From: an uncultured Prevotellaceae bacterium
GTDB lineage: Bacteria > Bacteroidota > Bacteroidia > Bacteroidales > Bacteroidaceae
Direction of reading: 5' to 3'
Assembly (NCBI GenBank): GCA_937877625.1
Contig: CALFJG010000040.1
Coordinates: 1 to 52,861 of the forward strand
DNA length: 52,861 nt
The position numbers and the translations under genes are program-made. The first letter of the stretch is position 1. The number at the start of each line of letters is the position of its first letter. Below the pieces are notes generated by a model. It saw only the letters and a list, made by a program, of their open reading frames with translations. It had not been told where the DNA came from and did no database searches. Shown here in pieces: positions 40,983 through 49,315 of this stretch.

Positions 40983-43900
40983 ATGAAACGTTTCTACACC
41001 TCTTTAACCCTCGTACTCTTCGCCTTGGCGTTGCAAGCCACAATACCCGCCGCCTGGCAGACAAAGTACGCCACGTGTAACGGACGCAAAGGAGCAGCCC
41101 TGAAAACAGCACTCTACAAAATCATCGCCTCCCACACGCAGAAGTCCTACAGCTCCCTTTGGGACTGCTACACAACGACCGATGTACACACCGATGGCAC
41201 GATATGGGATATGTATAGCACCGTAACCGACGGTACGCTCTATCCTACCGACCACAGTGGCAACTACACCGCCGAGGGCGACCTGCTCAACCGCGAGCAC
41301 AGCGTGCCGAGCAGTTGGTTTGGCAAGGCCTACCCGATGTATTCCGACCTGTTCCACGTCATACCCGTGGACGGCTACATCAACGGTATGCGCAGCAACC
41401 TCCCGTATGGCGAAACCAGCAGCCCCACCAAGACAAGCAGCGGCGGCTTCAGCAAATACGGCCCCTGCGATAGTTCCATAGGCTACAGCGGCACCATCTT
41501 CGAACCCAACGACGAGTACAAAGGCGACCTTGCGCGCAACTACTTCTATATGGCTACCTGCTACGAGGACAACGTAGCCACGTGGACGAGCGATATGTTT
41601 GGCGGCACCACCTACCCGGCTTTCACCTCCTGGGCGCAGACGATGCTGGTGCGCTGGGCCACCAACGACGTTGTCAGTGCCAAAGAGATAGCCCGCAACG
41701 AGGCCGTTTATGCCATTCAAGGCAACCGCAACCCGTTCATCGACTATCCCGGGTTGGAAGAATACGTCTGGGGAAGCAAAACAGACGTACTCGTGAACCT
41801 ACTCGCCGATGGCACCATAGAGGAAACGACCGTGGCCGCCGACGATGATGACAGCGATAGCGACCTGTATGAAGAAGTCACCGCAGCCACACAGCTTGTA
41901 GCGGGGAAGAATTATATTGTCGTCTATGAAACAGGAAGCCTCGCTATGAAGTATGACGGCTCTAATTTCAAAGGGCTAAGTTATGCCGGACACATCACAA
42001 CAGGAGGTGCTATAGACATCAGCGAACTCTCCGACATCTGCGTACTCACATTGGGCGGCGAAACCGGTGCTTGGACGTTCGCCTTTACATATAACAACGA
42101 AACGAAATACCTCAACTTCTCTACAAAAAACACCCTGACCGTTTTAACAACAGCCACTGCGAACGCTCAGAAATGGACAATAGACCCCACCGCCACAAAC
42201 CCAATAATTAGCAACAACGTATTAAGTTCCACGACATACTACCTGCAGTACAATACGTCAGACTATTTCCGCTGCTATAGCGGTACTCAAAAAAGCGTGA
42301 AACTGTATGTGCAAAGCGAGAGTAGCAGTAGTTCTACCACACCCCCCGTCGCTCCCACCTTTTCCAGTGAAGACGAGAGCGAGCTAACACAAGGAACAAC
42401 CGTAACAATCAGCACCAGTACCACAGGAGCAACAATACAATACAGCACCGACGGCGGAACAACGTGGACCACTGGCAACAGCCTCACACTCAACAACCTT
42501 GGTAGCGTCACCATACAAGCCAGGGCCGTCCTCGGCGAACAAGTGAGTTCCATCACAGAGGTAAACTACACCATCGTGGCCTCCACCCTCTCAGGTATTT
42601 TCCGAAAGATTACATCCACCGACGACTTGGAGACCGGCGTGCGCTATCTCATCGTGAGCGAAACCTACAATGCCGCGCTCGGGGGAAAGAGCGGAAACTT
42701 CCGCACCAAAGCCACCGTCACACCATCCGAAGAAGAGATTAACCTTAGCGAGACCACTGGTGTATATCCCCTCACCCTCAACGGCACATCAAGCGGCTAC
42801 ACCCTGTCGCTCGCCAACGACTCGCTCCTTGCTATGAGTGGATCAAACAACACCACACTCACCACACTGCTGCTCTCCAACATCAGCAACAACGCACGCT
42901 GGACAATAACCTTCAGCGATGATGGGAACGCCGTAATACAAAGCCTCACGTCAACAACTACCCAACGCGCCATTCGCTATAACAACAGTTACTCACGCTT
43001 CGGTTACTACAGTGCAACAGGCGATCAACCCGTGCAACTCTACAAAGAAACCAACGAGGCTATTGCACCCAACGCACCCGTCATTTCCCCAAGCTCTGAC
43101 ACATACTACGTCGGCGCAAGCGTATCGGTAAGCATCACTGCTGCCACTGGCGCAACCATATACTACACCACTGACGGCTCCACACCGACCACGAGTTCTG
43201 CCACCTATAGTTCACCACTCACCGTCAACGCCACAACCACCATCAAGGCTATCGCCGTGAAGAACGACCTGAGCAGCACGGTCAGCGAGGCGACATATAC
43301 CTTCAACACCACACAGAACTACACCAACCAATATGAACGAATATACACCGATGCCGACCTCATCTCCGGGCAAGAGTATCTACTGGTGATCCACGGCAAT
43401 GTGAACATCGGCACACAGAGTTCACCCATCTATAGAGCCGCCAGCGATGCACTCGGCTCGTGGACATCAGGCAGCTCGCGCTACGCCGCGGTAAATGTCA
43501 CGGTGTCGGGCGACGAGATACTGGAACGCACCACAGGCGACAACGCGCCGACGCTCCTCACCATTACTTATCGCAACAACTACTACACCATCAGCTACAC
43601 CAGCAATGACAACACATACTATATAGGCTACAACGGCTCCGGCACCAATCTTTCACAAGCCACGTCGTACTCCGACACGAAATACCACTGGAACATCTCC
43701 GTCACCGATGGTGTAGCCCTGATACAAAACGTAAGCGAAACAACGCGCTACCTCGGCTATTACTACAACGAGAGCGGCAGTTATTTCCGCGCCTATCTGC
43801 AAAGCGCGGTAGAAACAGGAAGCACCACCGTGCATATGCAACTCTTTGCCAAACGCTCCACCACCACAAGCATCTCGCGCTTCCGCTACGGCACATATTT

Positions 43901-44510
43901 CGACCAACGCGCCTACGTAGTGCCTGAAGGTCTCACGGCAATGACACTCGTGGCCGACGAAGACCGCCGCATCGCCGCAGGCACCACCTATACCGAGGGA
44001 AACACCGTACCCGCCAGCACACCCGTGCTACTCTACGGCGGCGACGGCACAAACAGCGTGGCATACACCCTTGTCTATCGTTATAACCCCGACGACAAAC
44101 CCGATGCCAACACCGACGACAACCTGCTCCGTGGCAGTATGGCCACTGTAGCCGCCGACGACCTCGCCACGGCAAGCGGCGTATCGGCAAGCGAATACCG
44201 CTTCTATAAACTCACCACCTACCAAGGCGCAAATATGGGCTTCTACTACGGAGCCGACGACGGCGCACCGTTCGCCATCACCGCCGAACAGAAAAGCTGG
44301 CTCATCCTGCCGCGTAGCGGAGCCGAGGTGCGCAGTTTCGTACTCGACTTCGACACGCTCACTGCCATTGGCGACATCACCACCGGCACCTCTTTTGCCG
44401 ACAGATTCCCCGCCGACACGCTCATCTACGACCTACAAGGACGGCGCGTCTTCAACCCTAAAAAAGGCAGCCTCTACATCGTAGGAGGAAAGAAAGTTTA
44501 TGTAAAGTAG
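40983..44510 (+). CDS. Large secreted endonuclease I-family nuclease with repeat domains
   Basis: The 1175-aa protein has a signal peptide (1-19). The endonuclease I domain (about 40-280) contains the His-Me-finger segment 'LNREHSVPSSWFGKAYPMYSDLFHVIP'-like region near 101-127, which acts on DNA or RNA with a divalent metal. After an acidic linker it carries repeated modules that open 'LVAGKNYIVVYETG', 'LETGVRYLIVSETY' and 'LISGQEYLLVIHGN'. Between them lie chitobiase C-terminal-like Ig segments ('GATIYYTTDGSTPTTSS'). The end, 'IYDLQGRRVFNPKKG...KKVYVK', is the Prevotella-type sorting or anchoring tail. It is probably surface-exposed or secreted, for nutrient nucleic acid or DNA-trap degradation. 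It follows dnaG by 55 bp with no terminator between. Confidence 0.87.
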   Translation: MKRFYTSLTLVLFALALQATIPAAWQTKYATCNGRKGAALKTALYKIIASHTQKSYSSLWDCYTTTDVHTDGTIWDMYSTVTDGTLYPTDHSGNYTAEGDLLNREHSVPSSWFGKAYPMYSDLFHVIPVDGYINGMRSNLPYGETSSPTKTSSGGFSKYGPCDSSIGYSGTIFEPNDEYKGDLARNYFYMATCYEDNVATWTSDMFGGTTYPAFTSWAQTMLVRWATNDVVSAKEIARNEAVYAIQGNRNPFIDYPGLEEYVWGSKTDVLVNLLADGTIEETTVAADDDDSDSDLYEEVTAATQLVAGKNYIVVYETGSLAMKYDGSNFKGLSYAGHITTGGAIDISELSDICVLTLGGETGAWTFAFTYNNETKYLNFSTKNTLTVLTTATANAQKWTIDPTATNPIISNNVLSSTTYYLQYNTSDYFRCYSGTQKSVKLYVQSESSSSSTTPPVAPTFSSEDESELTQGTTVTISTSTTGATIQYSTDGGTTWTTGNSLTLNNLGSVTIQARAVLGEQVSSITEVNYTIVASTLSGIFRKITSTDDLETGVRYLIVSETYNAALGGKSGNFRTKATVTPSEEEINLSETTGVYPLTLNGTSSGYTLSLANDSLLAMSGSNNTTLTTLLLSNISNNARWTITFSDDGNAVIQSLTSTTTQRAIRYNNSYSRFGYYSATGDQPVQLYKETNEAIAPNAPVISPSSDTYYVGASVSVSITAATGATIYYTTDGSTPTTSSATYSSPLTVNATTTIKAIAVKNDLSSTVSEATYTFNTTQNYTNQYERIYTDADLISGQEYLLVIHGNVNIGTQSSPIYRAASDALGSWTSGSSRYAAVNVTVSGDEILERTTGDNAPTLLTITYRNNYYTISYTSNDNTYYIGYNGSGTNLSQATSYSDTKYHWNISVTDGVALIQNVSETTRYLGYYYNESGSYFRAYLQSAVETGSTTVHMQLFAKRSTTTSISRFRYGTYFDQRAYVVPEGLTAMTLVADEDRRIAAGTTYTEGNTVPASTPVLLYGGDGTNSVAYTLVYRYNPDDKPDANTDDNLLRGSMATVAADDLATASGVSASEYRFYKLTTYQGANMGFYYGADDGAPFAITAEQKSWLILPRSGAEVRSFVLDFDTLTAIGDITTGTSFADRFPADTLIYDLQGRRVFNPKKGSLYIVGGKKVYVK

Positions 44511-44535
44511 AGAGAAAATAATTTCAACACTTCTT

Positions 44536-44715
44536 ATGCACGCTACAAAGAAAATATACACCGACCAGCCTCGCCTACGCCCCGTAGAAATAGCCTCCGA
44601 CAATATGCTCACCCCGCCGCCCAGTGTCCACGACACAATAGGCGATGACGAGATCTACACCCGCCGCAACGAATGGTGGGACACCGACGACAACGAGGAA
44701 GAGACCGAAGACTAA
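44536..44715 (+). CDS. Small acidic 59-aa protein, hypothetical
   Basis: An ATG 25 bp after the nuclease stop opens a 59-codon frame ending in TAA. Codon choice (GCC, GAC, ACC, CGC) matches the neighbouring real genes. The product starts basic ('MHATKKIYTDQPRLRPVEI'), has 'MLTPPPSVHDTIGDDE' in the middle, and ends in a strongly acidic tail with two adjacent Trp ('NEWWDTDDNEEETED'). There is no signal peptide. It is probably co-transcribed with the nuclease. I do not recognise a family. The non-random composition and ordered codon use make it a likely real gene. Confidence 0.6.
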   Translation: MHATKKIYTDQPRLRPVEIASDNMLTPPPSVHDTIGDDEIYTRRNEWWDTDDNEEETED

Positions 44716-44821
44716 CAATCCTTGAAACGTCCTGCCAGAGGCAAACAGATTTTTCTTTTTCAAGTTTCGCAAGCCATAGAAAGGCGACGAGCATAACGAT
44801 GCTGTCTCCCTTATAGGGCAA

Positions 44822-44861
44822 GCAGGCGAACCGTATGCCAGAGCGCACGCGGCTCGCCTGC
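44822..44861. repeat. REP-like hairpin, degenerate copy
   Basis: GCAGGCGAACCG (44822-44833) pairs, with one mismatch, with CGGCTCGCCTGC (44850-44861). The arms match the hairpins at 28448-28528, in the opposite arm order. Confidence 0.6.
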
Positions 44862-44920
44862 ATCATTTTGCAGACAAGGATGCCTGTGCTGCCTTACAGT
44901 TTCACCTCGGAGGCCTTGCC

Positions 44921-44959
44921 TGCATCACGGGTATGTTTTCATCACTCCCGACACTTGAA
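44921..44959. repeat. Conserved repeat tail, partial copy
   Basis: A shorter, diverged relative of the tails at 28543 and 45260, retaining TTTTCATCACT, a CGACAC element and TTGAA in altered order. The family call is weak. Confidence 0.35.
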
Positions 44960-45017
44960 TCATAGCCGTAGCATCGCATTGAGGAGGGCAAACGCGGGAA
45001 AGAGGAAATAGGTTGGA

Positions 45018-45143
45018 CAGCGTTTTATCGTGGTCGGACGGCGTCTAAACATAGTCCGATTGATTTTAAAATCAAGCCGATTGATTTTAAAATCAAAGCC
45101 TTTGATTTTAGAATCAATCGGACTAAGTTTAAACACCGTCGGA
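45018..45143. repeat. 21-bp-periodic palindromic array III (6 units)
   Basis: Six units start at 45018, 45039, 45060, 45081, 45102 and 45123, mostly ending in (C/G)GA. The three central units each contain the 16-bp palindrome TTGATTTTAAAATCAA (one base changed in the third). The next ones out have GTCTAAAC and GTTTAAAC centres. The array as a whole is also an inverted repeat: 45033-45073 pairs with 45104-45144 at 36 of 41 positions. No coding frame is supported. Confidence 0.82.
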
Positions 45144-45160
45144 CGATGCTATGAGCGCAC

Positions 45161-45221
45161 GCGGCTCGCGTGCATCTGGGAACGCATGCGGCTCGCGTGC
45201 GAAATGATGCAGGCGAGCCGC
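45161..45221. repeat. REP-like GC-rich hairpins, third locus
   Basis: A single arm GCGGCTCGCGTGC (45161-45173) is followed by a complete hairpin of the same arm (45188-45200) with GCAGGCGAGCCGC (45209-45221), loop GAAATGAT. It is close to the 28495-28528 hairpin in stem and loop. Confidence 0.8.
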
Positions 45222-45259
45222 CGACGCTTCGAGTGGGTTGCACCTTGGTGGCTACACCT

Positions 45260-45298
45260 ACGACACTGGTAGGCTTTCACTACTTCCGAAACTTGAAT
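45260..45298. repeat. Conserved repeat tail, copy 3
   Basis: ACGACACTGGTAGG followed by TTTCACTACTTCCGAAAC and TTGAA, matching copy 1 (28567-28605) at most positions. It lies 38 bp after the REP hairpin, the same order and spacing as at 28528/28567. From here to the bamD promoter (about 180 bp) nothing further is recognised. Confidence 0.7.
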
Positions 45299-45478
45299 TT
45301 TTCTTACCTTTTGCTTCAAGAAAGGAAAACAGTCCACAGAAAAGCGCAGCACCACTATCCACTGCGATAAGACATAGAAAACATTCAACTATTCACACCA
45401 TTTTTCCCTGTTTCCGCCGCCCATAACAGCAAAACAAACAAAAGAAAAAGCGCGGCATCCGATTTTCAATCCACAGCG

Positions 45479-45509
45479 TTTGCCAAATAAGGCACAAAGC
45501 GTATATTTG
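45479..45509 (+). promoter_or_regulatory. Promoter of the bamD-rpoZ operon
   Basis: TTTG (45479-45482), exactly 19 bp, then TATATTTG (45502-45509). One of the two clearest -33/-7 pairs in the window. The leader to bamD is about 18 nt. Confidence 0.8.
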
Positions 45510-45532
45510 CAGGCTGAAAAAACATCATCGCA

Positions 45533-46375
45533 ATGAAGACCGCCCACCTTATAGCCACGCTCTGTCTTGCTGGCGTACTCGCCGCTTGCAGCAACTACAG
45601 TGCCGTGCAAAAATCCACCGACCCATATTTCAAATACGAGGCTGCCAAAGAATTCTATGTCCGCGGTCATTACAGCCGCGCCGCCGACCTGCTCAACCAG
45701 GTGCTGCCCGCCCTGCGAGGCACCGAAGTGGGCGAGGAAGCCCTCTTTATGCACGGTTTGGCCACACTACACGCGCGCGACTACGAAGCAGCAGCGACCA
45801 TCCTCAAAAAATACATCGACGACTTCCCACGAGGACGTTACAACGAACAGGCGTACTACAACTGCGCAATGGCTTACTACAAAAACGTGCCCGAGGTAAA
45901 ACTCGACCAAACCTCCACCTACGATGCCATAAGAACGTTCTCCGCCTTTCTGGAAAACTATCCGCGCAGCCCACTGGCTAACGATGCACGCGAAAAAATG
46001 TTTGAACTGCAAGACCAACTTATAGAAAAAGAATGGCTCTCGGCAAAACTCTATTACGACCTCGGTTCCTACTTCCTCAATTGCTCCAGCGGAGGCAGCA
46101 ACTACCAAGCCTGCATCACCACCGCCGAAAATGCCCTGCGCGACTATCCCTATATGAAACGCCGCGAGGATTTCCTCTTCCTCATACTCCAGGCTAAGTT
46201 CGACCTCGCCGACCAAAGCGTCCTATCACGCCGCGAAGAACGCCTCGCCGATGCCATTGAGGAATACAAAAACTTTATTGACGAATTTCCCACCTCAAGC
46301 CGACGGCAATTAGCCGACCAACTTTACAACAAACACACACGCCACGTACAAATCTCCACCGACTCAGATAACTAA
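45533..46375 (+). CDS. bamD: Outer membrane protein assembly factor BamD
   Basis: The 280-aa lipoprotein has a lipobox 'VLAACS' with Cys19 and five or so TPR-like helical hairpins from about residue 27 ('YFKYEAAKEFYVRGHYSRAADLLNQVL') onward. The TPR body recruits other Bam components and substrate to BamA at the inner face of the outer membrane. The order bamD-rpoZ-DUF4293 is conserved in Bacteroidales. The length and signal are intact. Confidence 0.9.
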   Translation: MKTAHLIATLCLAGVLAACSNYSAVQKSTDPYFKYEAAKEFYVRGHYSRAADLLNQVLPALRGTEVGEEALFMHGLATLHARDYEAAATILKKYIDDFPRGRYNEQAYYNCAMAYYKNVPEVKLDQTSTYDAIRTFSAFLENYPRSPLANDAREKMFELQDQLIEKEWLSAKLYYDLGSYFLNCSSGGSNYQACITTAENALRDYPYMKRREDFLFLILQAKFDLADQSVLSRREERLADAIEEYKNFIDEFPTSSRRQLADQLYNKHTRHVQISTDSDN

Positions 46376-46425
46376 GAATAAAACTAAACCCACACCACAC
46401 ACAAGCAAACAACACCACACACAAT

Positions 46426-46764
46426 ATGGACTACAAAAAAACAAAAGCCCCCACCAACACCGTTACGCACAACCTTATGGAAATGTGCGAAGACACCGGA
46501 AACATCTACGAGAGCGTTGTCATTATGTCGAAGCGGGCTAACCAAATTGCCAGCGAGATGAAAAACGACCTACAACGCAAACTCAAAGAATTCGCACAGG
46601 GCAACGACACGTTAGAAGAGACTTTTGAAAACCGCGAACAGATAGAAATATCGCGCTACTACGAGAAACTCCCTAAGCCCACACTCATTGCCACCGAAGA
46701 GTTTGAAGAAGGCAACGTTTACTACCACAATCCCGAACGCGACAAAGAAAAACTTGACGACTAA
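46426..46764 (+). CDS. rpoZ: DNA-directed RNA polymerase omega subunit (Bacteroidota type)
   Basis: The 112-aa protein begins 'MDYKKTKAPTNTVTHNLMEM' and contains 'SKRANQIASEMKNDLQRKL' near 34-52, matching the RNA-polymerase omega/Rpb6 family as found in Bacteroidales. The acidic C-terminal part ('FENREQIEISRYYEKLPKP') is specific to this phylum. Omega helps assemble and stabilise RNA polymerase. It lies 50 bp after bamD and is presumably co-transcribed. Confidence 0.88.
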   Translation: MDYKKTKAPTNTVTHNLMEMCEDTGNIYESVVIMSKRANQIASEMKNDLQRKLKEFAQGNDTLEETFENREQIEISRYYEKLPKPTLIATEEFEEGNVYYHNPERDKEKLDD

Positions 46765-46846
46765 GGTGTATGCAGCCTATTAAACGCTCAATGAATTTCC
46801 TTGTCAGCTCTTATCTCATTTCGGCATATTTGCCTCCAAGCACATG

Positions 46847-46875
46847 AGCCGTAGCACGCGCTACGCTTCAGCGGG
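46847..46875 (+). repeat. 29-bp dispersed repeat, copy 2
   Basis: AGCCGTAGC ... GCTACGCTTCAG ... GGG, the same as the reverse complement of 10501-10526 with three extra bases. The centre is itself an inverted repeat (CGTAGC/GCTACG), so it can form a small hairpin. It lies about 80 bp after rpoZ. Confidence 0.5.
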
Positions 46876-46931
46876 TCTGAAGTAAAATCCACCTAAGAGC
46901 ATTTCAAAGCCTATTATTACAGAACCCACAC

Positions 46932-46977
46932 AAAGCCCACTAAAAAACACCGCAAGTTTGTGTCTTTTGTGGGCTTT
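46932..46977 (+). terminator. Long-loop hairpin before the DUF4293 gene
   Basis: AAAGCCCAC (46932-46940) pairs with GTGGGCTTT (46969-46977) across a 28-nt loop. It could end the bamD-rpoZ transcript or act as an attenuator; the T content after it is moderate. Confidence 0.5.
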
Positions 46978-47043
46978 AGCATTTCTTTCCCTATTGAAAC
47001 CTTAAAAGCAAGAAACCAAACACTAAAAAACTTCATACCCGCT

Positions 47044-47517
47044 ATGATACAACGCATACAAACCATCTATCTATTCCTTGCAGCCCTGTGCAGCCTTATT
47101 TTGTGCTTCACCATCCTCGGCACGTCCTACGCCCCCGCCAACCCGGACACTCCAGCAGCCATAGTAAAAGCCTTTACCACCACAATGGGCGGACAAGCAG
47201 TCGAGACAAGCCTTCCGCAATGGATGCCCGGGCTGTTCCTCGTGCTTGCCACACTGCTGCGCCTCATAGCCATCTGCGGCTATAAGAACCGCAAGAACCA
47301 AGCACGCACCTGCCGCTCAGCCATTATTGCCGACCTATGTGCCGCCACACTAACGTGCCTGCAAGTATATAACCTCGGCAAACTATTACCCGGAAGCACT
47401 GCACACCCCTCGCCCACCCTCGCTATGCTTCTCATCTCCATCGTCTTCACCCTGCTCGCCATACGCGCCATACGCCACGACGAACGCCTTGTGAGAGCAG
47501 CAGACAGATTAAGATAA
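47044..47517 (+). CDS. DUF4293-like membrane protein
   Basis: The 157-aa protein begins 'MIQRIQTIYLFLAALCSLIL', the usual opening of the Bacteroidota DUF4293 family, and has four hydrophobic helices (about 5-27, 60-80, 95-115 and 126-145). The frame stays open upstream to 46960 through non-ATG starts and the hairpin at 46932-46977, so the ATG at 47044 is preferred. The function is unknown; its position after rpoZ is conserved. Confidence 0.8.
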   Translation: MIQRIQTIYLFLAALCSLILCFTILGTSYAPANPDTPAAIVKAFTTTMGGQAVETSLPQWMPGLFLVLATLLRLIAICGYKNRKNQARTCRSAIIADLCAATLTCLQVYNLGKLLPGSTAHPSPTLAMLLISIVFTLLAIRAIRHDERLVRAADRLR

Positions 47518-47668
47518 CGAAGCGGGGCAGCCGTACCCGACACACATAGAACGCTCGCACACGCTGCGCGTTCAACGGGAGCCATCACACCGCCCCAGAA
47601 CACATATAACATCCTGCCGGAAAAGTCAGACGAGAAAAAAAGCAGCTTAAATCATAGAAAAAAAAACA

Positions 47669-48046
47669 ATGTCCCTCAACAAAGTAATGCTCATTGGCAA
47701 CGTGGGGCGTGAGCCCGAAGTAAGATACGTTGACGCCGGCGTAGCCACCGCACTGGTCAGCCTGGCCACCACCACGCGCGCCTATCGCCTACAAAGTGGC
47801 ACTGAAGTACCCGAGAGAACCGAGTGGCACCGCATCGTTCTCTGGCGTCGGCTGGCCGAAATTGTGGAACGCTATGTACACAAAGGTGATAAACTCTACG
47901 TAGAAGGAGAACTGCGCACCCGCGAATGGACGGATAAAAAAGGCCGCGAGCACACCATCACCGAGGTTTGGGCCAACAACATTGAACTGCTCACCTCACG
48001 TGCAGAATCGCAAGCCAAAGCAAACAGCAACGCCACTAACACCTAA
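47669..48046 (+). CDS. ssb: Single-stranded DNA-binding protein
   Basis: The 125-aa protein has an OB-fold ('MSLNKVMLIGNVGREPEVRY', 'TEWHRIVLWRRLAEIVERYVHKGDKLYVEGELRTREW'). The C-terminal tail is short and Asn/Thr-rich ('NSNATNT'), lacking the acidic DDIPF-type tip of E. coli SSB; this is usual for the ssb copy beside gldE in this order. It coats single-stranded DNA. gldE starts 12 bp downstream. Confidence 0.92.
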   Translation: MSLNKVMLIGNVGREPEVRYVDAGVATALVSLATTTRAYRLQSGTEVPERTEWHRIVLWRRLAEIVERYVHKGDKLYVEGELRTREWTDKKGREHTITEVWANNIELLTSRAESQAKANSNATNT

Positions 48047-48058
48047 CCCCACAAAGGA

Positions 48059-49315
48059 ATGCTCACACCCGTAGCCTACGTTTTACTTTCGCTCTGCGCG
48101 CTGGCGTTCATCGGCCTCGCGCTCACCTCGGCTGTAGAACGCGGATTTACCACCCTGAGTGCCGATGCCGCGCGGCGACTGCGACATCTCTCCGACAAAA
48201 AACGCCAAAAACTGGCCACACTACTGGCACATCCCCATCAGTTGCGACAAGCAGTGATGCTCTATCGCAGCCTGATGCTCGTGGTATTCACCGCTGCGGG
48301 GTTGGCCGCCGTGCTACATCTCTGGGGGCGCACCAGTCTGCCACTTGCCGCCGCCGTGCTGGCACTCATAGCCATTGCCGTAGCAGGCATCCTGCCACAG
48401 CGGTTAGCAGCAAGTTATGTCGTAGCATTCATTAGCCACACCGTAGGGCTGACACATTTCCTCGTACGCTTGGTGCAGCCTTTCATCCTATCCGCCGAGC
48501 AAACGCAAAACAATGTAGGCGACGACCCCGATGCTATGCTGGAGAATTTGGAACGCGCCATAGAAAACTACGACACAGGTGGCAACCAGAGCGAAAAGGA
48601 AATAATGAAGAGCATTCTGCGCTTCGGCGATGAAACGGCAGGCGACCTGATGACACCACGCTCGCGCGTCTTTGCCCTGCCCGCTACCGAGGAATTTGAA
48701 AACGTACTGAAACGCATAGAAGAGGAAAACTACTCGCGCGTGCCGGTCTATGACGATTCGCCCGACCGCATACGCGGCATTCTCTATATCAAAGACCTCC
48801 TGCCACACCTTGACAAATCCAATGACTTTGAGTGGCAACGCCTCGTACGCCAGCCCTTTTATATTCCCGAAAACAAACCTATTCGCGACCTCCTGCGCGA
48901 ATTCAAGAAAAACCGTGTACATATCGCCGTAGTCGTTGACGAATATGGCAGCATGGCCGGCGTAGTGACAATGGAAGACATTTGGGAAGAGATATTCGGC
49001 GAGATACAAGACGAGTTCGACGAGGAACAACAACGCTTCATCCAGTTAGGCACGAACGACTTTATCGTAGAGGGAGAAACAAGCCTGTCCGACTTCTGTA
49101 CCTTCTTCAAACTCAACGAGGAACAAGTGGGCGAACAAAGTGGCGAGGCAGAAACAGCGGCAGGCCTTGTGCTGGCACTCGCCGACGGCTTCCCCGCCCT
49201 GCACGACACGGTTGAGGCTTTCGGGCTGCAAATCGAAGTGGTGCAAGTGGAAGGCCGACGAATAAGCAAACTGCGTGTAAAACGCATCACGCCTGCCGAG
49301 AGCGATGCTGACTGA
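48059..49315 (+). CDS. gldE: GldE-like hemolysin/CorC-type membrane protein
   Basis: The 418-aa protein has three N-terminal membrane segments (about 5-25, 68-88 and 92-118), a CBS-domain pair (about 200-325, with 'MTPRSRVFALPATEEFENVLKRI' and 'HIAVVVDEYGSMAGVVTMEDI'), and a C-terminal CorC_HlyC domain. GldE was named in gliding flavobacteria, but this ssb-gldE-phosphopantetheinyl transferase order also occurs in non-gliding Bacteroidales, where the role is unclear (ion transport or envelope support are possibilities). Its last 11 bp overlap the next gene. Confidence 0.87.
   Translation: MLTPVAYVLLSLCALAFIGLALTSAVERGFTTLSADAARRLRHLSDKKRQKLATLLAHPHQLRQAVMLYRSLMLVVFTAAGLAAVLHLWGRTSLPLAAAVLALIAIAVAGILPQRLAASYVVAFISHTVGLTHFLVRLVQPFILSAEQTQNNVGDDPDAMLENLERAIENYDTGGNQSEKEIMKSILRFGDETAGDLMTPRSRVFALPATEEFENVLKRIEEENYSRVPVYDDSPDRIRGILYIKDLLPHLDKSNDFEWQRLVRQPFYIPENKPIRDLLREFKKNRVHIAVVVDEYGSMAGVVTMEDIWEEIFGEIQDEFDEEQQRFIQLGTNDFIVEGETSLSDFCTFFKLNEEQVGEQSGEAETAAGLVLALADGFPALHDTVEAFGLQIEVVQVEGRRISKLRVKRITPAESDAD

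Noticed and set aside
45018..45143. Possible CRISPR-like array in the 21-bp periodic regions
   Set aside because: Units are contiguous without unique spacers, they drift in sequence, and no cas-like genes are near.
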